IMG/VR virus record: IMGVR_UViG_3300042518_001688
Coordinates: 1-64,000 of that record
DNA: 64,000 nt
Source: a virus
Reading direction: 5' to 3' (one strand)
This document shows, piece by piece, positions 49,325 to 58,335 of this stretch (its first letter is position 1; each line of letters begins with the position of its first letter). Below the pieces are notes generated by a model. It was given only the letters and a program-made list of their open reading frames with translations. It was not told the origin of the DNA and did no database searches. The translations under genes were made by a program, and so were the position numbers.

Positions 49325-49545
49325 CAATGAGACAGTATAGGTTAACTATCGTACCTTACGACAATAACGCTAGAAAAATCTGTGAGAGATTAAATGATAT
49401 TTGGGGTCATGGCGTTTTCCGTGAGTGCCGTAATGATAATGAGATATCACACCTTGGGTATCTTAAATGGGATGATTGGGAAAGTGATATCGCTAAGATT
49501 CAAAAAGATTTTCCCGATATCAAAATCCAAGTAGAAATTGATTAG
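49309..49545 (+). CDS. Hypothetical protein, 78 aa
   Basis: AAGGAGAATT precedes the ATG inside the repeated leader. Only the first codons are shared with the gene at 49621. The product is mixed-fold and unrecognised, ending DFPDIKIQVEID. Confidence 0.6.
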   Translation: MKKPIAMRQYRLTIVPYDNNARKICERLNDIWGHGVFRECRNDNEISHLGYLKWDDWESDIAKIQKDFPDIKIQVEID

Positions 49546-49574
49546 TTTGGCAACAAGATAGTTTCCCATCTAGA

Positions 49575-49636
49575 AAATATGCGATCGCAATTATTAAAGC
49601 GATCGCACATAAGGAGAATTATGAAGAAACCAATAG
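49575..49636 (+). repeat. 62-bp leader repeat, copy 2
   Basis: Second copy, driving the 49621 gene. Confidence 0.95.
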
Positions 49637-49764
49637 TCATCGTTTGTGAAGTGCCTGGTGAAGACCCAAGGGTAGTTATAAAGTTCGATGATTACCAAGA
49701 AGCCGTTAATCATCTAGCAATGCTGAATCAAGAAACAAACACCAATCCTTATAGAATTTTCTGA
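49621..49764 (+). CDS. Hypothetical protein, 47 aa
   Basis: Uses the repeated leader and start codons (MKKPIVIVCEVPGEDPRVVI). Short, acidic and soluble. The repeat-supplied initiation site supports expression. No family is recognised. Confidence 0.55.
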   Translation: MKKPIVIVCEVPGEDPRVVIKFDDYQEAVNHLAMLNQETNTNPYRIF

Positions 49765-49853
49765 TTGATGTTGATATGCGATCGCGCAAATACGATCAAA
49801 CACAGGAATAAGGAGAACAATAAAATGCAATCAGTAACTTGATAAGTATAATT

Positions 49854-49881
49854 AAAGGAGTAATTGATTACTCCTTTTTTT
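49854..49881 (+). terminator. Strong rho-independent terminator
   Basis: AAAGGAGTAA (49854-49863) pairs with TTACTCCTTT (49868-49877), followed by more T. It separates the small genes from the tail module. A 5-codon frame (MQSVT) with its own AGGAG precedes it, apparently a gene start cut by deletion. Confidence 0.9.
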
Positions 49882-49984
49882 ATTAATTAACCTTGTAGAT
49901 CCAATAATGGGAAATATTGAAATATGGGATCAGATAAGAAATGACTCGAACTTGGGGAATCACAAGAGAAATTAATTAATATTT

Positions 49985-52687
49985 ATGTGGTTATTGGGAA
50001 ATGACGATCTTCCCCATGTGGCAGTAGAGTCAATTAGCGGACTACCCTTGGCTACATTGGGCGGAGCAAAGAGAGATAATATCGGATTATGCCTTATTGA
50101 TATACCTGATTTAATAACCGGGGGTTTGTCGGCTATCACGATAAATACTGCGGTAGTAACGGTAAGTGACACCCTTGCCGTATTTGAAGTTACCTATGGC
50201 AACAATGTTTTTACTCTCGCCGACACCGACACACCCCAACCCGGACAATTCACTTTTGATCACAGTACCCAACAAATAACCCTGCACACCAGCACGGCGT
50301 TACCGATAGGAATGAATGCAGTAGTTAGAGGTGGGAAGAACCTTACACCAGCGATCGCACATGGTTCTGGCTTACCTCCTGCGGTAAATACTGCTTTACC
50401 TTTAGAAACAAATTATGTTAGCCCTGGATTGTTTTGGTTGTTTTGGGGATTACCCATAATTGGTACTATCAATTGGGGTTGTTCCTTTGAGCAGCAGCCA
50501 TCAGGAAGCATCAATTTATTTGTCCCAAGGTCAAGTATTGGTACGGTGCGATCGCGCTTCGCTAGAGGAGAGGAACTGCAATTTGCTGGTATAGGTTTTA
50601 GTGTCAACGCCTATAGTGAAAAATTATTGAATACAGAGGAATATCCTGGTGGGTTCTACGAGGTAGGAGTTAGTCTAACTGGTTGGTCTAACCAATATAA
50701 ATATTTAAAGCCAGTATTATTGAAAGACCAATTTGATGCGGATTGCTCATTAATTGCTAATGGTGATTCAATTACTTTCGGTTCTGGCACGGCAACCAAA
50801 ACAAGCGTTAGCTCTCTATCAAAAAAGAATGGTGTCAGTGTTAACCTTGTTGGGGAGAAGTGGGATGTGAGTATTCCTGCTGGTGCTGCGGCTGACGCTA
50901 CAACCAGTTGGCAAGGGGAAATGCAATCTCGACTGAGAGTGAATGGAGCATTTATCAGCTATTGCTCTCCGGGTGTGGTTAAAGCCAAAGGTATTAATTC
51001 CGTTTCCCGGTGGAGTTTTCACGTACCTGAGTTTGAAATCGCCTACCAAGGGGAGATTAAACCTGTTCACTGGAAAGTAGACGGGCAGTTCTCTAAAGAA
51101 GCAAACAATGAAGACACAGAAGATACTCAAAGCAAGAATGTAGTAACTAGCGCCGAACCCAAGTGGCAGAAGAAAGAACCATTTACTGAGATAGTAACCA
51201 ATGGTGATGAAAATGCAGCTACTTGTCCTGATGTGGGGGGAGAATTAAAAGATCCTAGTTCCAATTTCGATACATCTGGACCAACTAAGAGTTTAGAAAT
51301 ATCTGTGATGATAGACGGTTCACCTTTGTCTCGCAGGAATGTAACCTTTGGTTATGCTTACACCGCGTATGACATTTACGAAGGTGAAGACTCCGATACT
51401 GAAACGCCTGTTTTCTCTGGCGCACCTGAGAACTATTGGCAGATTATTAAAGACCAGACAGAAAACTTCTACTATGACGATAAAACTGGGTATTTAACTG
51501 GTAGTCAGATACATGGTTGGCAGTTGGTAAGGTTTAAAACAGAGTCTTTCAAAGTTGGTGAAGTTGCCAATCCCCCAACCGTAGTAGGTAATGCGGAAGA
51601 TGCGGATGTAGAGGATGTCCTGTCACTGGAATATTACAAGTTCCGACAAGCACCTATAAACGGGTTTAGCGAATATTATTTATTGCAACACTCCGATTAC
51701 TACAAAGATGTTGAGCCACCACCAAAAGTACAGTATCCGGTGTGTACTAAAGCGGGAATTAATCAATGGGTGAAAGAGTACAAGGAAGTTGTAGACCCTA
51801 ACTGGATTCCTTCAATGTTTGTTAAAAAGGAACAGAGGTTTGTTAATACTTTTTTCTCTATCAAAGATCCATTAAATCGGCTTAAAGAAGAGGATGAGCC
51901 AAGAAACCCAGATTTAACCACAGGGGAAGAATCCTACCAATCCAGACAAATTTATATTTTGGCATCGGCAAATACTACGATGCCGAGATTGGTTTTTGAT
52001 TTATTCGACAAAAGTGATACTGCACCAGATAGATATTTAGAATACAACAAACAATATAGTGCCAGTGGTCCACAATTTAATAGTGTGGCTGAAGAGGTAA
52101 AGGCATCCCAACAGTCGGGTAGACCCGGAATAGCTACAAAACGAAATATTACTTATGACAGGGTTAAACCTGAAGGTGTTGATTTCAGGGTTAGTTCCGG
52201 CGGAGGTAATAACTCTGGGACAAAATACGAGTTTCATCTATTGTCGGGAAAGGATATTAATGACGTAGTTGACGGGTCTGTGTCTTACCCTTATGCAGAA
52301 ACAAAAGCGGATGCTATTAGAAATGCTGAAACTGAATTAACTATTCAACGTATTCAAGAAGTTGGTTCTGCTTCGGCAGTTATACCGTTTAATCCAGATA
52401 TTCGTGAATTTGATAAAGTGACTATTTCCACTGGTTATGACAGTTATAGGTTAAGAGTTTTATCATTTTCCAATAGTGTGGAAATACATGGTCAATTAGA
52501 TGGATTACCGTTTGTTACTTCTGATGGCACTAAATTGTCATTGGGGTTAGATCAGTCCGCTAGTTTTACTATGCAAGAAAAAGCTATTCCTCAGCCAAAA
52601 ATAACCCCAGCCGGTGATCCCAGTAAAAAGGGATTAACACTAGGCTGGGTGAGTAATATTGTTCTTAAAAACAGGAGAAGACCATGA
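49985..52687 (+). CDS. Large virion protein, probable tail/baseplate component
   Basis: 900 residues, strand-rich, low in Cys, with Gly/Ser/Thr-rich N-terminal repeats. The C-terminal part (VIPFNPDIREFDKVTISTGY, YRLRVLSFSNSVEIHG) resembles hub or baseplate proteins in which a peptidoglycan- or DNA-threading domain ends in a small barrel. The start region has no strong ribosome site, so the first ATG is provisional. It is coupled to the next small gene by ATGA. Confidence 0.55.
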   Translation: MWLLGNDDLPHVAVESISGLPLATLGGAKRDNIGLCLIDIPDLITGGLSAITINTAVVTVSDTLAVFEVTYGNNVFTLADTDTPQPGQFTFDHSTQQITLHTSTALPIGMNAVVRGGKNLTPAIAHGSGLPPAVNTALPLETNYVSPGLFWLFWGLPIIGTINWGCSFEQQPSGSINLFVPRSSIGTVRSRFARGEELQFAGIGFSVNAYSEKLLNTEEYPGGFYEVGVSLTGWSNQYKYLKPVLLKDQFDADCSLIANGDSITFGSGTATKTSVSSLSKKNGVSVNLVGEKWDVSIPAGAAADATTSWQGEMQSRLRVNGAFISYCSPGVVKAKGINSVSRWSFHVPEFEIAYQGEIKPVHWKVDGQFSKEANNEDTEDTQSKNVVTSAEPKWQKKEPFTEIVTNGDENAATCPDVGGELKDPSSNFDTSGPTKSLEISVMIDGSPLSRRNVTFGYAYTAYDIYEGEDSDTETPVFSGAPENYWQIIKDQTENFYYDDKTGYLTGSQIHGWQLVRFKTESFKVGEVANPPTVVGNAEDADVEDVLSLEYYKFRQAPINGFSEYYLLQHSDYYKDVEPPPKVQYPVCTKAGINQWVKEYKEVVDPNWIPSMFVKKEQRFVNTFFSIKDPLNRLKEEDEPRNPDLTTGEESYQSRQIYILASANTTMPRLVFDLFDKSDTAPDRYLEYNKQYSASGPQFNSVAEEVKASQQSGRPGIATKRNITYDRVKPEGVDFRVSSGGGNNSGTKYEFHLLSGKDINDVVDGSVSYPYAETKADAIRNAETELTIQRIQEVGSASAVIPFNPDIREFDKVTISTGYDSYRLRVLSFSNSVEIHGQLDGLPFVTSDGTKLSLGLDQSASFTMQEKAIPQPKITPAGDPSKKGLTLGWVSNIVLKNRRRP

Positions 52688-52851
52688 TAACTAAAATTCA
52701 ATTAGAAGATGCGATCGCTCAAATGTTAAAGTCCAGTCGCCCCACGATTACTTTTTCAGATAATTCAATAACTATTAGTCAAGATGGAAATTCCCAGGTT
52801 CTCCGGGGGATTCAACGGAATAACTCTGGGAATGTAATTAGGTTGAAGTAG
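52684..52851 (+). CDS. Small virion-cluster protein, 55 aa
   Basis: Starts in the ATGA overlap of the large tail gene. A short helix-strand-strand product with many Ser, Asn and Gln. No family is recognised. The overlap and its own complete frame support it. Confidence 0.65.
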   Translation: MITKIQLEDAIAQMLKSSRPTITFSDNSITISQDGNSQVLRGIQRNNSGNVIRLK

Positions 52852-52853
52852 TA

Positions 52854-53297
52854 TCAATCCTGCCAATATCTACTAATTTTCTTTGTTAGCTTCCGGGGAG
52901 AACTGCTAAACTGCTTGCCTTCCCGAAATGCTTTTTGCTTGCTACGGTTTAAGGATTTCACTTCACTCTTGGATAAATCCTCCCACGCTGCTGAAGGTAA
53001 ATATTTTTTAACTACTGTTCGCCCGCTCTTGGTTTTCCGATAGCTCTTACCTCCATCGGCGGTTCTCCATTTTTGTTTAGTCCACTTAACCATACTGTTG
53101 CTGCGGGTTTTCTTGCCCTTATAACCACCACCTTTATCTTTGTATATCTTGGTGGCTAATTGCATGGCTCTAGCACTATGTTTTCCACCCATTCGAGCAA
53201 CGGCTGTACGCTTGGCTTGTTCCCATAATCCGGGCTTGGTTTTGGTGGCAGTATTGAATTTGGCTGTTTGAATGTATGACTCCAGCAGTCCAGGCAT
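52854..53297 (-). CDS. DUF5872 basic protein
   Basis: Residues about 70-147 (MVKWTKQKWRTADGGKSYRK, RYLP-type KKYLPSAAWEDLSKSEVKSL, GKQFSSSPRKL) match DUF5872, a very basic domain of phage and viral proteins thought to bind virion DNA. The N-terminal 65 residues are also basic and Gly/Lys-rich. It is encoded against the flow of the tail genes, three bases from the previous stop. Confidence 0.75.
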   Translation of the reverse strand: MPGLLESYIQTAKFNTATKTKPGLWEQAKRTAVARMGGKHSARAMQLATKIYKDKGGGYKGKKTRSNSMVKWTKQKWRTADGGKSYRKTKSGRTVVKKYLPSAAWEDLSKSEVKSLNRSKQKAFREGKQFSSSPRKLTKKISRYWQD

Positions 53298-53352
53298 AGG
53301 CTTATTGGTAATTAATGTATTAATTCCCTAAGATGCACTGGAATAGAGTGGC

Positions 53353-53384
53353 GCGATCGCACTCTTGTTAGTGAGTGCGATCGC
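53353..53384. repeat. HIP1-ended inverted repeat
   Basis: GCGATCGCACTC (53353-53364) and GAGTGCGATCGC (53373-53384) form a perfect 12-bp hairpin with an 8-base loop, between two minus-strand genes. It may act as a terminator-like stem. Confidence 0.7.
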
Positions 53385-53412
53385 CTATCAAAAGTGCGAT
53401 CGCTGTTATTTA

Positions 53413-54258
53413 CTAAATTGCTTCAATTACAGATGGATACCACTTTAACGATGTCACAGATTTATTGTGTCCTTTGGCTGTATCCATGACAGTTTGAGAA
53501 TATCCTTTACCTTCCTCTGTTGGCTTCCAAGCGGGTTCACTTCCATTCGGGTTTTTAAATTGTAAACCTTTATCTACTAGGAGTTTGTTCATCTTTTGCG
53601 CTGACAATTTAATGCCAGTTTTAGCTTCGTATAGTTCTGCTAGTTTTCCATGTCTAACTAACTCGTCTTCGATGGGGATACTTAACAACTTCTTGGCTTC
53701 TTCCATTGCAGGTGCAAGCTCCGGGTAAATCTTGGAGAAATAATTAGCCTTAACACCAGCAATTAATCTGGAGTCTGTTCCTGTAGGTATCAAAACCAAG
53801 TCAATAGCAGTAGCACTTGCTTGTAAGTAAAGAGGGTTGCTTAGTTCTTGGTTTATTTGCTCCACTTGCTTGGGTTCTTGTCTTTTCCATCCTGTCTGTT
53901 GTTGTATCCAAGACCGGACACCAATACCAGTAAAAGCAGTGTCAACCATTTCCGCTTGTTTCTTGCATCTTTGTCCAGCTTTATAAGCGTAGTATTTGGC
54001 TATGATCGCGATCGCTAAATCAGGAATACCATTTTCAGTCCAAAACAAAATCCCACCAGCATCAAAGCCTTGCTCTGTAAGCAGTGCAACCAATTTACTA
54101 GGAGAAATCCCACCAGCAGTTTTAAGCGATTCCAGTAAACTTGTATGATCAACATCCATCAACCTAGCAACTGCACGAATTGACGCTTTACCTTTTCCGG
54201 TTGCATCAACAGAGATTTCATTTTTGATCTGATCAACGATTAATGCTAAATTAGTCAT
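53413..54258 (-). CDS. Antirepressor-like protein (KilA-C/Ant type)
   Basis: An HTH-like N-terminus (KASIRAVARLMDVDHTSLLE) and a C-terminal third (LAELYEAKTGIKLSAQKMNK, LLVDKGLQFKNPN, GYSQTVMDTAKGH) fit phage antirepressors with a KilA-C-like end. It would free early genes by inactivating a repressor or compete for operators. The leader includes a GCTGGCA-like element. Upstream lies a divergent Phd-like gene. Confidence 0.65.
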   Translation of the reverse strand: MTNLALIVDQIKNEISVDATGKGKASIRAVARLMDVDHTSLLESLKTAGGISPSKLVALLTEQGFDAGGILFWTENGIPDLAIAIIAKYYAYKAGQRCKKQAEMVDTAFTGIGVRSWIQQQTGWKRQEPKQVEQINQELSNPLYLQASATAIDLVLIPTGTDSRLIAGVKANYFSKIYPELAPAMEEAKKLLSIPIEDELVRHGKLAELYEAKTGIKLSAQKMNKLLVDKGLQFKNPNGSEPAWKPTEEGKGYSQTVMDTAKGHNKSVTSLKWYPSVIEAI

Positions 54259-54465
54259 AACAGATTAACCCAGCCCTTTTGGGTGAAATGTTTGCCAGCG
54301 ATATAACCTCTTTGGTGGTCTTAACCCACCTCTGCGGTGCTGGTATTTTAATATTATACAACAGCTTTGGTATAAATCAAGTAAAACATAGACCAATAAA
54401 TAATTCTGTTGACAAAATGTAAAATATCTCCATAATGATATTTATAGGAGTTAAGTAATTGTGTT

Positions 54466-54825
54466 ATGAAGAATAAAGTTAAGTCTGTTGCAATGCACGA
54501 AGTTAGGAACACATTGCCAAAAATCAGAAGACAAGTCCAAATTGGTGGTGCGACAATTCTCCCCACTTATCACAACGGTGTCGTTGGTGTGTTTATTAGC
54601 GTCCCTACTTCAAAATCATTATTTATCCAAGCGTCAGAAGAAGTGCCAATAACTAAATTCAGGCAATCCGCTACTGAATACTGGGAAAGACTGCAAACTG
54701 AAGTTGAGTGCATCTATCTAACAAACCACTCAAGAAAGGTTGTAGCCTTTGTTTCAACCAAGTTTATTCCTGACTTAAAGATAGAACTGCCCACTATCAA
54801 AATACTGGATTGCGGACTTTCGTAA
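54466..54825 (+). CDS. Phd/YefM-like antitoxin-type protein with two half-repeats
   Basis: Two stretches have the Phd/YefM pattern: EVRNTLPKIRRQVQIGGATI with NGVVGVFISV, and KFRQSATEYWERLQTEVECI with HSRKVVAFVS. Each gives a helix plus strand around a V-x-V/F start. Phd proteins bind DNA and neutralise toxins. No toxin follows, so it is an orphan antitoxin or regulator divergent from the antirepressor-like gene. Confidence 0.55.
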   Translation: MKNKVKSVAMHEVRNTLPKIRRQVQIGGATILPTYHNGVVGVFISVPTSKSLFIQASEEVPITKFRQSATEYWERLQTEVECIYLTNHSRKVVAFVSTKFIPDLKIELPTIKILDCGLS

Positions 54826-54861
54826 TTTATCACCAAGGGAACTACAGCCATGTTCCCTCAA

Positions 54862-54874
54862 GTTCGACTCGAAC
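54862..54874. promoter_or_regulatory. Perfect GTTCGACTCGAAC palindrome at a start codon
   Basis: Perfect copy, abutting the ATG of the tail fibre gene. With TGTTC upstream it also forms CATGTTC/GAACATG. A bound protein would block translation or transcription start. Confidence 0.55.
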
Positions 54875-57800
54875 ATGGCAAAAGTCACTTACGCTAACGG
54901 CAGGCAACAACTACCATTCAATAACTCAAAAGTAGTAGTTTCCACCGGAGGCACAAGCACCCAGGCGCGATCGCTCTACTTTGCAATTCAAGGACAAAAC
55001 CCCGCAGGTAAAAACCTGTTGTCCTCGGTTGTCGGTCCAATAGCGATCGCATCAGGTCAACAAGTCACAATCACGATTGACACCAACTGCCGATTAGCAG
55101 GTGAGTGGTGGACTGATTTTGTGATATCTGCAAACACCACTAACGATGTCACCACCTTTGTACAAGTGGCCAAGATTCCTGGGAATTTGACACTACCGCA
55201 AACAGTGGTATTGAACAGCGATGAAGATTTTAAATTAAGCAATATAGTAGCCACCCCAAGTAATTTACCAGCAGCAGCCGATGTCCTTCATGGTGCATTA
55301 CGTGGTATCACTTCATTGGATGCAGTTTATGAATATGATGCTTTCTCGACTAAAACAGCAAATGGTATTAATGTACTTACGGCTACTACAGGTAGATGGC
55401 TTCTCAAAGGTGTTAGTTTTTCTTCTTACGTGGCTTCAGTAACGGGTATTGGTGGTTGCGCTCAAGATGTTAATGATTTAGCACCAGATGAGGTAATTCT
55501 GCCTACCTACGCAGTAGATGGAACTGTCGGAACAACTCAGAAGTTTTGGCTTGTAAATGACAGTACCGCAAATGAACCCGCAGGACGTAGGGTAGGCGTT
55601 ACTGTCTTGGTAAACGATGAACCTAAAACTACATTATTCAATAATCTAATTAAAGTTATATTTCGTGGATATGCCGATACCGAATTAGGAACACTCCGCA
55701 CTACAGATACATTAAGCAACCCACTTTATTTGCTAGATCAGGAAGTAGGGGTTAAAGCCAGAAAATCTAACTTAATTCTGTCAGATCCTCTTGCCCCTGA
55801 TGAGGCGATGGTGTTGGAGTTTTACCCTAAATTCTCGGCATCTGACCTGAATAAATTAATCCCTAGAGGTAGCGTTATTGCTCTGTTCCCATTCTTCTAT
55901 GACCAAGCAGGAGAATATACAGAAGCAGGTGCGCCTCTAGGGAATTTGATTTACAACAGGGGCGATTATCGTTTACTTGTTCCTGGAGTTGGGTTACTGG
56001 CTAAAGCCCTACCCGGTGGTGGGATGGTAGAGTTTATCAGTTTCCTTGATACTCCTGAATCAGTAGTTGCTGGTTTTGCTAATAATAAAAATAATCAAAT
56101 TGTTGCTGTCAATGGTAATGGTGTCGTCCTTCAATTAACTGTTCCTTCACCTAATCAAGCTGCGGTTGATGCTGCTATTGGTATGGGATTGGCTTCAACC
56201 TTGCGATCGCTCGGCATTATGGACGAAACAGAGGATGTTAGAGCGATAATAGGGACGGCAAACGGTGAAGGATTTGCAACTGCATGGAGTGGAAATTTTG
56301 CTAATACAGGTAATCAGGTATTCACTATTTCCTCTGCATATCCTTGTAATGCAGATGGTAATGGTACAATTCGGAGTGATTACCCTGATACCAGATTAAG
56401 GGGTAGAACTGGTTATTTTAATCCAGGTGAAGTTGTAATTTACGTCAAGAGGGTCAGTAATGGTGAAATTCGTAAGTTTACTGGTTCTGTCGTCACCATA
56501 GGTACAAGTCAATCATTCTCTATCCCCAACTGGAGTACAGGGACAGTTACCACTGTTGCCGTCCCCAGCGATGATTCTTTTGGGCTGTATGCCCCTGGTA
56601 CACCAACTGCCACTATTACCACAGGAACAAGTGATTACGCTGCTGGTAATTACCAATTTGCGATCGCCTTCAAATACACTAATGTTATTACCAGCATCTC
56701 CCATAGTGAATACGATGGTTGTTTGTTGACGTTAGATGATATTGACATGGCTAAATTGGTACTGCGATCGCGTGACAGTACCCGAATTTTAGCGGGAGAA
56801 GGTGTACCATCTCCGTCTTTGGATATAGACGGTAGTTTCTATCTTGATAAATTAAATAATGATTTTTATGGACCTAAAACGAGTGGGGTATGGGGAACTC
56901 CTGTTTCATTGGTTGGGACTCCTGGATATAACGCCTATACAGCCACTACCGCAAGCTTTTCAATTCCCAATATCGGCAACACTGTAACTATTTCAGTTGC
57001 TAGGTCTGATTGGATGGTTGTAGGTCAATTAATTTATATTGAAACTGCGGGTAGTTTTACTATTACTGCAAAACCTAGCTCCACGTCGGCAACTATTCAA
57101 AATAATGGTTATCAAGGTAATGCGGCTGCAACTACTACAATTACCACAGCTAAAGGTGTGTCTCCTAGTGGTGCAGTAGGCTTGACTGGCGCACCTGGAG
57201 GATACACAACTACTACCTCAAGTTTTGTGCAACCGTCGGCAAATAGTAATGTCACAGTCGCGGTAGTTGATAGTACCTGGATGTCGTCTGGGTTGACTAT
57301 CTACATAGAAAATGGTGGTTATTATTCAGTGATATCTAAACCTAATGCAACTTCTGTGATTGTTGCCAACTTAGGGTATTCAGAAAATGCTAGTCCTGGT
57401 ACAACGATAGCTACAACTAAAACGGTTTCTAGCAGTGGTGTGAGGGGAGCAACAGGACAAACGGGAGCTACAGGTGCTACAGGAGCGACAGGAGCTACAG
57501 GTGCAAATGGGACTAATGGTGTATCTAGCTACACTTATATAGCTTATGCTGAAGATACTAATGGTACAGGATTTACCAATACTTTTAGTAGCACTAAGGA
57601 TTTTATAGCAGTAAAAACTACAACATCACCAATTGCTTCTCCTATTGCAAGTGACTTTACTGGTTTATGGAAAAATTATAAAGGTGCTACAGGTGCGCCG
57701 GGTAGCATTACAGCCGCTTCTGAGGTAACACTAACAGAGGTAAATGTTGATGCTACAACAGCAATAGATCAAATAAAAATTTTCAATAAATTAGGGGAAC

Positions 57801-58333
57801 TATTAGCAAGAAATGAAAGTGATGGCACGATAATCAAATTAGGTAATTATCAAAATACATTATTTTTACTACCAACCACAGCACCTACAACGCCAGCTAC
57901 AGCTAGAGGCTTATTTACGGATACGGCGGATGGATTATTAAAAGTTAGAGATGCAAGTAACGGAACAATTAGGACTTTAGCATCCCTGGAAAGAACACAA
58001 GCATTTACTCAAGCACAATATGTTACACCCGTTATTAATAATACTGCCACTGGATCATTAATATTAGATGGGAGTGCCAGCAATGTCTTCATACTAACCC
58101 TAACTGGAAATCTTACTTTGAGCATGAATAATATACAAGTTGGTGCGAGCTATGTTATTTACCTAATCGAAGATGCAACAGGTGGTAGAACTGTAACTTT
58201 AAATTCGATTTTCAAAAGAATAACTGGAGATACAACTACTATTAATACAGCAGCAAACAAAGTTAATATGTTGACTGGGATAGCAAGATCATCTAGTGCG
58301 ATTACGTTAGCTCCTATAGCAGTTGAGGTTTAA
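54875..58333 (+). CDS. Tail fibre with collagen-like repeat
   Basis: 1152 residues. Thr/Ala/Val-rich strands throughout, two similar domains at about 690-850 (TASFSIPNIGNTVTISVARS and SSFVQPSANSNVTVAVVDST), then a collagen-like G-A-T run (GATGATGATGATGANG, about 857-880). A C-terminal trimeric tip-like part follows. It probably forms the receptor-binding fibre. The domain and collagen repeats can vary by recombination. Confidence 0.75.
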   Translation: MAKVTYANGRQQLPFNNSKVVVSTGGTSTQARSLYFAIQGQNPAGKNLLSSVVGPIAIASGQQVTITIDTNCRLAGEWWTDFVISANTTNDVTTFVQVAKIPGNLTLPQTVVLNSDEDFKLSNIVATPSNLPAAADVLHGALRGITSLDAVYEYDAFSTKTANGINVLTATTGRWLLKGVSFSSYVASVTGIGGCAQDVNDLAPDEVILPTYAVDGTVGTTQKFWLVNDSTANEPAGRRVGVTVLVNDEPKTTLFNNLIKVIFRGYADTELGTLRTTDTLSNPLYLLDQEVGVKARKSNLILSDPLAPDEAMVLEFYPKFSASDLNKLIPRGSVIALFPFFYDQAGEYTEAGAPLGNLIYNRGDYRLLVPGVGLLAKALPGGGMVEFISFLDTPESVVAGFANNKNNQIVAVNGNGVVLQLTVPSPNQAAVDAAIGMGLASTLRSLGIMDETEDVRAIIGTANGEGFATAWSGNFANTGNQVFTISSAYPCNADGNGTIRSDYPDTRLRGRTGYFNPGEVVIYVKRVSNGEIRKFTGSVVTIGTSQSFSIPNWSTGTVTTVAVPSDDSFGLYAPGTPTATITTGTSDYAAGNYQFAIAFKYTNVITSISHSEYDGCLLTLDDIDMAKLVLRSRDSTRILAGEGVPSPSLDIDGSFYLDKLNNDFYGPKTSGVWGTPVSLVGTPGYNAYTATTASFSIPNIGNTVTISVARSDWMVVGQLIYIETAGSFTITAKPSSTSATIQNNGYQGNAAATTTITTAKGVSPSGAVGLTGAPGGYTTTTSSFVQPSANSNVTVAVVDSTWMSSGLTIYIENGGYYSVISKPNATSVIVANLGYSENASPGTTIATTKTVSSSGVRGATGQTGATGATGATGATGANGTNGVSSYTYIAYAEDTNGTGFTNTFSSTKDFIAVKTTTSPIASPIASDFTGLWKNYKGATGAPGSITAASEVTLTEVNVDATTAIDQIKIFNKLGELLARNESDGTIIKLGNYQNTLFLLPTTAPTTPATARGLFTDTADGLLKVRDASNGTIRTLASLERTQAFTQAQYVTPVINNTATGSLILDGSASNVFILTLTGNLTLSMNNIQVGASYVIYLIEDATGGRTVTLNSIFKRITGDTTTINTAANKVNMLTGIARSSSAITLAPIAVEV

Positions 58334-58335
58334 TT

